This document shows, in pieces, positions 55,518-64,000 of a stretch of DNA of 64,000 bases. The notes below the pieces were generated by a model. That model saw only the letters and a program-made list of their open reading frames with translations. It ran no database searches and had not been told where the DNA came from. The DNA is from Venturia oleaginea (Eukaryota; Ascomycota; Dothideomycetes; Venturiales; Venturiaceae): NCBI GenBank assembly GCA_013176395.1, contig JABMLP010000021.1, forward strand, positions 1,054,001 to 1,118,000, in the 5' to 3' direction. How positions within the stretch are numbered: the stretch's first letter is position 1; each line of letters begins with the position of its first letter. The translations under genes were made by a program, and so were the position numbers.

Positions 55518-58271
55518 ATGTCCAATTCTTCACCGAGGCCCGTTTCAAAAACACCAAATCAACCTCCCTCCTCTCCCAAACGCCAGCCTCTCCACCAACG
55601 GTCCGAGTCTCAGGAAAACGCGAGCGCACCCACCATACGCTTTGTGAATGACGCCAATTCCGACGACGTGTACGGGAAAACTCCTTTCCCTCTTCACCCT
55701 TCGCAAATTTTATATCCTCGTTATCCCGGTCCAGCAACGGCGCATAGCCATCATGTTTCACTTTCAAATGAGAACACCAATTATGCCTCGACAAATCCCA
55801 CGAAACCTGAAGCATTGTTGCCAAGCCCTCTACAAACTCGCAAATCAAATCGAGCGTCTAGCTCGACTGCCGCTTCCGACCTAGACACTTCTTTTGAGAC
55901 CTATGGATCAGCCCTCTCCACCTCGTCCAGTCGTTTCTCTTCCCGGACCTCACCCCCGACCTCTCTTTTCGCCGATGAAGATCGTGATAGGACATCTAAG
56001 AGGCTGACGCCTGTTCTTGAAAGGATCAGTTCCAAGCAATCTTCGCCATCTGCTTCCAGATCGACCATCAGGCCTGTCATTCCTTCAGCCTCAAATGTCC
56101 GAGTTCAGGACGTTGTCAAACAATTAGAGACAACCCTCGCTGCTTCTTCCCAGTCGGACCTTCCCATCAGCCCAGCCTCGTCCAGGAGACATTCCAGGCC
56201 TGCCAGTTCGGCTTCCTCCAAGAACTACCTTGTACTTTCGAGTCCCTCGCATGCTACGCCAGCGTCAAAAGCCGAGCCTTCAAACCATTCCGACGACACT
56301 TTACATTCCTTACCTTCGCCAAAGCTCAGACACAAGCAGAAAGGTCTATCATCTCCTCAACGCATTTCGAAGTCGCCTACACGTGCTCCCAATTCTCCTA
56401 AACGCGCTCCCGCGTCGCCTACCCGTGCTTCCGACTCTCCCAAACGCGCCCCAGTAGCACCTATTCGTGCTCCCAACTCTCCCAAACGCGCTCCCGCATC
56501 ACCTACACATCCTCCAAGTTCTCCCAAACGCGCTCCTGCGTCACCTACACATCCTCCAAGTTCTCCCAAACGCGCTCCTGCATCACCTACACGTGCTCCC
56601 GATTCTCCTAAACGCGCCCCCGCGTCACCTTCACACGCTCCAAAATCGCACCCAAAACCTCCTAAGACCCTTGTCAAACAGCGCTCTCAGGAATCTTTAG
56701 CATTTTCTGAAGCATCATACTCCACGAATGTCGAACGACCAAGATCGGCAACAAGTCCAGAATCCCCAGCACATGCCGTGAGAATACTTACCGGCGCAAG
56801 GTTACAATATTCAGTGGTAAGAGCACCTTCAGCAAGTAGTTCGTTTGCAGAAGTCTCGCGTCAACCTCCCACTTCTGCACCTCGAATGAACGACAGCTCC
56901 TCAAGACCGCCAGTATGGAGCTCTCGTCTCTCCACCATCGCCTCAGAGTCGACGCGCACGGTACAGTCCGGCTCAAGCAGTGGATTCGGCTATCAACCCA
57001 GGAGACGAACAATTGGCAGTGTCTTCTCCGACGAAGCAAGCGAAGGGCTTTCAAGTTTCGAATATGGAAGCGGTATTCTCACTGGAACAGAAAGCAATGT
57101 ATCAATCCCCATTCCCCAGCCACTGTTCGCACCTGGGAGGATGGATCGTCCATTACCGTCCACCCCAGGACAAGAGACCGCAGGACGAGATTCGGATGAA
57201 AGAGAAGATACCGTAGGGGAGCTACACGCCCATCCCTTAAGACATCAGCATTCGTTTCTCAGTCGGTTCTCAGCCTCATCTCGCCCTGGATCCGCAGAAA
57301 GTGGAATGTCGAGTCGCTCTCAACTCAGCTTTATGGGCGATCTCGCTTGGGCAAGAAGATACTACAGCGGCGAGCAGACCAACTTTTCTCGCTCTGGGTT
57401 GGATGTGTCCACGGACTCGGGAGACAGCATAAGGTTGAACACAGCCACGAGCGGGACTTCGGGAAGCCCTACCAGCGAGACATTGCCAAATGCAGTGTGG
57501 CGACCTCGCACTCGGCCTTTTGATCGACCTCGAAATGATCGCCTACCGAAACCGTCTGTGACTCGAGACTCTGCGATCACGGAAGTCCCTGAGGCTGAGT
57601 CTCCACCTGCGACAGCGCGGAGCGAAGCCGTAACTCTTTCTGTGAGCGAAATGAGGTATTCTCCACATCTGCGGAGAGACCGGCGAATGACAGATCGATA
57701 CAGCGCTTGGGCCGCACCTTCCTTTGAAGAACCATTTGTGCGGAGTCTGTTTGGTCCAACTGGGCGCCAGCTGTTGCTGTTTGTGTTGGGATTTGTCATG
57801 CCACCCTGTGAGTTTGTAGTGGTGAAATCTCTTTCAATATCTGTTGATACTAACTACATGATTTAAGTGTGGATGCTCGCCGCATTCCTGCCACTGCCTA
57901 AACGACCTCCAGAGTATGCGAACTCTGATGCGTCACCGAGTGATCCAGCAATGTCTGAAATCGGAAGCCAAGCGTACCCAAATAGCGTCGTGCCCTCGGA
58001 AGCTTCCATTATCGAAAAGCGGTGGCAGAAAGCTAGGTGGTGGAGACGCGTGAACCGTATCATGAGCATTCTGGGCCTGCTCATAATCGGCGCCGTGGTA
58101 CGTAAATCCGAAACCCAGCATGTACGTGGTACATGGGCACGGGAAAAAGCGGCTAATTCCTGGTGCTTTTAGGTTGCCCTTGCTATTGTTGGGACCCAGC
58201 ATAAATTGGGGCAGAGTTCGCCCTCTGTATCCGCACCCCTGCGAGTTCTGTCTGCTGGAACTGGGACGTGA
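55518..58271 (+). CDS. Large serine-rich protein with C-terminal membrane segment
   Basis: 872 residues in three exons (55,518-57,807, 57,868-58,097, 58,173-58,271). About 750 residues are Ser/Pro/Arg-rich and probably disordered and cytoplasmic, with a tandem block of SPKRAPASPT repeats at about residues 295-375. The end is conserved in fungal serine-rich proteins: a hydrophobic LLLFVLGFVMPPLWMLAAFL, a linker, RWQKARWWRRVNRIMSILGL and the helix GLLIIGAVVALAIVG. Many SP and RXXS sites suggest phosphorylation. Probably a fungal cell-cortex or membrane protein; role unknown. The ATG at 55,518 (MSNSSPRPVSK) is preferred over an upstream in-frame Met. Confidence 0.85.
56370..56650 (+). repeat. 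Coding tandem repeat, 36-39 bp unit
   Basis: About seven units of TCTCCCAAACGCGCTCC with variants, each encoding SPKRAPASPT plus two to three residues. Two neighbouring units (with CACATCCTCCAAGTTCTCC) are almost identical, so the number of units may vary between strains. Confidence 0.85.
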
Positions 58272-61200
58272 AAGGACCTTCACCTCCGCAATTATAAATC
58301 ACCACGAAACGCGGTACGCGACGGAACGAACTAAGTGCTCGAAGCTACCCGTTCGAGGATAACCGAACGGGCGGAAAAGCTCTCACGATCAAACCCAGCT
58401 AAATCTAGGCATGATCTCATGAATCGCGCCTTCAATGACATTGATCACGGCCTTCTTATTGCCCTTCCATCCTTCAAATTATAACCCTTCACGAGACGCA
58501 ACGAGAACTATGCGCCCATGCACACCGAAACGATCTACTTTAATACTTTTTTTCCCTTCCGACCAAAAACAGACCCTCTTGCGATCAACATGGATCACGA
58601 GACGGACTTCTTTCCGCGGAGGCCCCGGCGACGACATCCCTGATGATGACCGCCTGGATTGATTCATTTGCCCAATCTCTGATTGGCACGACACCACGAA
58701 GATATTCCTGACGACCGATTTTCTTTTGTTTTTTTACTCTCCTGTTTCCTGTGTCATTCAGAGCGAGCGCCGTTTTGCTACAGAAATTTAATAATTACGG
58801 TTGGTGTAAGAGAGGGACCATTTTTTTATGTTTAGGCCACTAGGAAAGGCGGAACTTCGTAGTGCTCATGTGCCTATTCTTATTCTCATTTATGACATCA
58901 GGTTTGATTTGTAGGACCATGTAGAGCTTTATTACTCAATCGGTGGAGGGCGATACCCAGACCTAAGGTGAGGAATCTGTCAACATGTTGCCAAATCGAG
59001 CGGATGCGATTTAGACGTATCAACTTGCGCGATGCACATTGAATCAATATTTTGCATGATGGAAATTTCACGGGCGGCTGGCTATGGATGGCTGGCATAT
59101 GCAAGAAATTACTTCAAATCGGTATCCTAAAGGTGCAATTTCCTGAATGGCTACTACCGACCATTCTATTTTCCCAATGGTCCACGAAGTCTTGGATTGA
59201 GAATTCACAACAACACCAAATTATTAGCTTGCGCCGAAAATTGAAGTAACATTTCTATCTACCTGCGCGCGTGAGTCAGTCTTGTTTCAATAACAAATGA
59301 ATACAGGCCTTTATTAAGGATAGTTTGCCAATCAGCGACCTCGGATCTTGTTAATCAGCTTACCGACCAGAGGATACCAATCGAAAAGTTGAGACAAGAC
59401 TGATGCGTGCTGGTATCAAGACTAGTACTACGATTTCCCACCTTTTTCTAGGTCCCACTCCCCGCCACAAGAAAGGCGTTACGCCATGCTGGCCGCAAAA
59501 CGGACGCAAAACGTGGATAGCTCTCCCGTGTCAACCAATTGAACACAGCCACGTTAGAGGGCTTGTCCTAAAATCGCCTCTATAAGTTCAACGAAATTGC
59601 AATTGTATCCCATTTTATTTGACAGCTTTTTGTTCATCCATTCGTTTGTTTGGTGATCGGAAATGCGGATGGATTGGTTTTTGATGTATAGACTATGGAA
59701 ATTGTGTATTAGAATTTTCTAGACTTGTATATTTCCATTGGTTCCATGCGTAGAGAGGAATCAAGAAAGGTATAGCAGGCAGTATGCAGGTTGGTAAGTT
59801 ATGCGCCCGCTCGCTGCGTATGCAGGTACGATGCAGGTCCCAGGGATAGAAACGGTAGGTACTTCTTCCATCCCACCTTTTCCATTCTTCCCTTCTTCCA
59901 TGCCTTTTTTAGAATTCATGCCCCTCCTAGAATACATTCCTCGCGTGGGTGGTTGGGGCTGTGCAACCGTCGTCGTTTGTCACAAAGGTCGCGTGTACAA
60001 CGTGGGGAATCGGAGGATTATGTTTCAGGTCTTCCTCTTTTTCGGATGGTGACAGCCGATAAAAAAAAAAATTAAAAATTCGGAAGACTTGCGTGAAGAT
60101 TCCATTCCGGTTGCGGATGGACTAAACTAGATACATCGGTAGCTCCCTCCCGCGTCACCCGAGTAAGACTGAGTCGAGTATAGTTCGGGATAGTCGTTAC
60201 TATGCTACTAACAGTATAGTGGAAACCGATCACTAGTAAAAACCAACGATAACATTTTCGTTGAGTAAAAATGTGCTTTTCCCCCGGCGAGAATGTGATT
60301 CGATACAGTGCGATGAGGCAGTGCAAAGTAGAGGTACATGCCTTACCTGCTAAATCGATAGGCGAGAAAAGTACCTCCCTTCCTCCCTCTTTTGCCAAGA
60401 AGATATCTTACATCTCCTTCCCTTACCAGACTAACAAGGTGCAAAAATGCCATACCACTAGCGCCATCGAGTCCTCTATTCGAAGTACGACTCATGATAT
60501 GATATGCGACACCGATTTTTTTTTCTTTTCAAGTAGCAAGTAGTTCACGCCGCCGTAGCCTCCCCTCCGCGGCGTAACGGCCTTGTGGATTTATCTAGAC
60601 AAGGAGCCCAGTCACTGTGGCACGAGCGGGTGTTTCAAACCATTTCCCCATCGGAGAATTTAAAATGGGGCGAGTGGATTGGATGTGAGGTCGTGGGGTG
60701 GGAGTTCATCTGTCGGTAGCCGCGGTTTTGTTTTTTGTATGGTTCTGATGTTGTTTGTTTGGGTCGGATGGTATTTGTGGGACGGAATTTTCTTTTGTTT
60801 TCTTTTTTAGTTTTGGGGTTATGACGTTATTGTTGTTGTTGTTAGTCTTTTCATGGTTTAAATGTTGGTATTGGATGCATGATGATGAATGTTCATAGTG
60901 AAAGGTATCACAGTGGAGGGGCAAGCTGTTTTGAAGCTTGGAATTCATTGGAATTTTTCGTTTAAGTGATTTGACTATTGGACCTGTATGTACGGTTTAG
61001 TGGTGAAAGGTTTCGGTCCGGTAAATCTGAGAGCAGTAGCCGACAACTGGAGAACTTGAAAGACGAGTGAAGGATAGTGTAGGATACGTCTCGTGAACTA
61101 CGCTGATCAGCATCTGTTGAGAGGCTCTGGTCGGAAACATGTTCGCATAAAATGTGAACGAAGTAATTGGCCCGATCCTATTCGTATCGACGTCGTATCA

Positions 61201-63002
61201 CCAAGGAAAAGCAGAACCGATTGGGATTGTGATAATCAAACCTGGTGAGATTCCTGCACGTCTCGCATGTCGTGTCCATTGCTTCGGGAATATATCCGAT
61301 GAAGAACAGTAGTTAACATTAGCTTTCTTTGGCTGATGCTAAAGCATTCCAAGCAAGCAATTGAAGAAATGAGTCCTTTGCGATTGGATGAAGATGAATG
61401 TTGTTTACACCAAGTAATGCGCGCGGCGCATAACTTGGGACAATACTAGACTGGATAGATGGCCGCAAAGAAAGGAAGGTAAAATGAGATTACTGGACAG
61501 TGTGAGCTCGCTCAGACATCTTGATGAGCAGCATTGACAACCGATTGTACCTTCTACACCTATGAAGGAAGGCGCAAACACGATCCGATGCGACGCCAGA
61601 ATTAGAAGCACCTGGTGAATTCCTTTGGCGTATATTGGCTGAATTACTCGCATGGTACGACAGGTACCTGGAATCAAGGCAGCATTAAGTTGTCAACACT
61701 TGCCTTATTGGATACTGACGAAGCCGTTTCTAAGTTTTTGCAGACAGCGGGTGGCAAAACCAGAGTTGCATGTGCGTTGCATGCTGCAATGCAGTCGGGC
61801 ACGGACTAACGATGATGATTCGGAGACTGCCCGGTTAGAATACGCCGGCCTTGCTCTTGATGAAAGGATCTTTCCGTAGATCGCAGTAGTGAGAGGTTTT
61901 GAGGTAGAAATTGTTGTGTGTCTGGAGAGGGAGGAGGTGTTGCGACCCGGCCCCGGCAGCCTTGGAGCCTTAACCGATGGAGCCTTAACCGATAGAGCCT
62001 TAACCGATAGAGCCTGCCCGACGGAGTGGCAGACGAGATCGAACAAGGACCGATCCGTAGCGGCGCCTCTAGAGTGACTGATCAAACGCCCGCTAAAACG
62101 AAAAAGCATTTGCTCGATTAGGCGCGTAAGTTTCGCATGGGAAAAAACGGAAAAAACGAACACGGTGGATACTACGTTGCGCATAGTTCCTGCACGCCGT
62201 TATGCGCCGTTTCTTCGAGAAGTCTTGTCCCGACTGCCGCAGAGCTGAAGAGTTCCCCGTTATTATAGGGCTTCGACTTTTCGGAACGCCTTGACGCCAC
62301 GGTGCAAGCATAACGTCCTGAGGTCCTGAGAGCAGGGTCAGGGGTGTTTTGGAAAGGGCCAATTGGAAAATATAGATCATGGATAAATTGGGACAGTCGA
62401 TGCGGAGACATGGCCGAGGGGTGACAGGTCTCCCGGGCTGTTGGGTCCGTAAGGATACGGAGTGATTTGACGGTTAATGTGAGCTTTTGATTCGGTCTAC
62501 CGTCCTTTCCTCCCAGCCACCCCAAAATGCAGAGAGCCCAGTTCCGTTTACATCATGACATGAGCTGACCCAGCGTTTCGTATGCAACGGTACAAGAAGA
62601 TGCTCGCTAATATACACAAAGTGCAAAGTGAATGCTCGGCCGTTGCTATTGGTATATGAAACATTAGAGATACAATGACCATTTGGATTTAGGAAATGCC
62701 GCAAACATTATACAGTGAACATGCAGGAACACATCATGACTATATGAGATGGACATGACTAGGAAAGCTGCTGCATGCAGCGCTGCTTGAGCTGATGGGA
62801 ATGATAAAATGCCTCCCAGATATACCGTCGTGATTTTGGTGGTCATGGCGATTACTCCGTCATGACTGCGTAACTAAGTCGCTGCAATTGTGAGCGAGCT
62901 CTGAAGGCCGTGATAAGTCCGTCGTGGGTCGGAATCCTGTAAAGTCTATGAGGTTGATGGTTGTTGTGGTTGTTGTTGTGACGTTTGTTGTTGTGGCGTT
63001 TG
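58272..63002. other. 4.7-kb region without a supported gene
   Basis: No frame on either strand has recognisable domains, and no clear intron chain was found. It includes A/T runs near 60,060 and 60,515, a GTT microsatellite near 60,820-60,842, and the 15-bp repeats at 61,965. It may hold promoters, UTRs or non-coding RNA. Confidence 0.4.
61965..62009. repeat. Three tandem 15-bp units
   Basis: GAGCCTTAACCGATG/A three times, followed by a diverged fourth copy (GAGCCTGCCCGAC). No known function. Confidence 0.8.
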
Positions 63003-64000
63003 TCATAAAGTGGGATTGTTGCTGCTGTTTCCCATGACGGTATCGTTCCAACTCCTTGCCTGCCGGTTTTGCTGTTTGCCCAAATCTTCACTCATCGCCT
63101 GTTGCGCTACCTGCTCTTGCTGAACGGGCCCTGCCGTTGTTCCCCCTTGTAACCTTGTAGAAACGGAAAGGCGCCGAGAGATAGAACCGTAAGAGACGCC
63201 GGACTGCGGAGGCGAGCCGTAGGCGCCCGCAGAGGATGCGCCACTGGTAGAGAACGTGGGAGCTGGTATTGATCCTTCAGTGACGACCTTTGGCGGCCTG
63301 CCGCGTTTCTTCTTACTACTGCTTGAACTGCTTGAATTTACGTCAACTTCTGTTTGGTGCGTGCTGCGCGGAGTTGCTGTGATATCGGCAAGATTAGGTG
63401 ATTGCGACGCTGATGTTTCTGCTGGACCTTCACGAGGACCGGTATAGGTTGCCCGCGGAGGGAAAGGTCCAAAAGGAGGCTGTGTGTTCATCATGGGACT
63501 GCCGTGCGTTTGCTGCATCATTTGCGCAGCGGGGATTCGCTCCACAGCCAGTTTTTCTGCTTTTGCTCTTCTTTCTTCCACATCTTTCTTGCTCGGGCGG
63601 CCTCGTTTTTTGCGCGGGGGGTCACTACTAGCTGCTGGCGGATTGTCGAGAGGAGACGGAGGGTGACTCCCTCCCTGTGGCCGACTGGGTCCAATTGCAA
63701 AGGCCGGTTTGGGCGCCAGTCTTATTCCTGCGGACGCCGGAATCAAAGCTTGCCCAGATTCCGCAGACGCGGGACGTTGTCTCTTGTTTGCGGTCGAGGG
63801 AAGGTATGGGGTCGGGTTAATCATTGGCGACGGTACCGCAAATCCTGGTGGAGCATGACTAGACATAGAACCGTGTCTTGGTGTACGGGAGCTTGTCAAA
63901 ACACCTCTGCATGAAAGGATAGTTCGGTCTGTCGCTCGTGGTTAGTAGCCGCAGGTGGGGTGACAAGGAACTCATTAAGTCTTACTCCGCGGGAGTCGAA
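63003..64000 (-). CDS. AT-hook protein, N-terminus outside the window
   Basis: Minus-strand gene entering from the right edge. The main exon runs from 63,906 to the stop at 63,003; a GTAAGA donor at 63,985, ACTAAC branch site and TGCAG acceptor at 63,907 show that at least one more exon lies at and beyond 63,986. The visible ~298 residues are Pro/Ser/Gln-rich and carry two AT-hooks: RKKRGRPSKKD near residue 96 and KKKRGRPPKVV near 197. AT-hooks bind the minor groove of AT-rich DNA, so the product is probably a nuclear chromatin or transcription protein. No other domain is visible in this part. Confidence 0.8.

Overview
The window is nuclear DNA of a filamentous ascomycete (Pezizomycotina; a Leotiomycete would fit, but the sequence alone does not prove it). 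The genes carry short 50-170 bp introns with GTANGT donors and CTAAC/CTGAC branch sites. The conserved genes include the fungal STRIPAK subunit PRO22/Far11, a Rab11/Ypt3 GTPase, RCE1, a fused mitochondrial transhydrogenase, a sedolisin and a DUF1479 protein. The transposons belong to classes common in fungal genomes.

Layout. 0-1.3 kb: the 3' part of a short-chain dehydrogenase. 2.0-9.0 kb: a possible solo LTR, then an intact Ty3/Gypsy chromovirus with 100% identical LTRs and a 5-bp target duplication. 9.2-11.5 kb: a decayed gene of unknown function. 13.4-19.3 kb: sedolisin, an MFS sugar-type transporter and a DUF1479 protein. 19.65-29.4 kb: the NAD(P) transhydrogenase gene (NNT), split inside an exon by a young Ty1/Copia element (22,575-28,266). 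30-34 kb: decayed coiled-coil loci. 35.0-35.9 kb: an intact three-exon gene of an uncharacterised fungal family. 35.9-42.2 kb: a tyrosine-recombinase retrotransposon (DIRS/PAT-like) with split direct repeats and an internal tandem array. 43-46.8 kb: more decayed coiled-coil loci. 47.3-58.3 kb: a conserved block of PRO22/Far11, Rab11, RCE1 and a large serine-rich membrane-anchored protein. 58.3-63.0 kb: no gene seen. 63.0-64.0 kb: the C-terminal part of an AT-hook protein.

Three themes stand out. First, all three retrotransposon classes present (Gypsy, Copia, DIRS-like) look recent, and one has broken a core metabolic gene. Second, a family of 55-80 bp hairpin elements recurs at least five times; three clear copies lie in the middle of introns, two of them in NNT. 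Third, at least six loci in the TE-rich part read as near-continuous protein interrupted by stops that are each one C-to-T change from CAA, CAG or CGA, as expected for RIP-like mutation or cytosine deamination. The housekeeping block at 47-58 kb shows none of this. All splice models were read by eye; for NNT (with the element removed), sedolisin, MFS, DUF1479, PRO22, Rab11, RCE1, the serine-rich gene and the 35-kb gene, the summed exon lengths are exact multiples of three.
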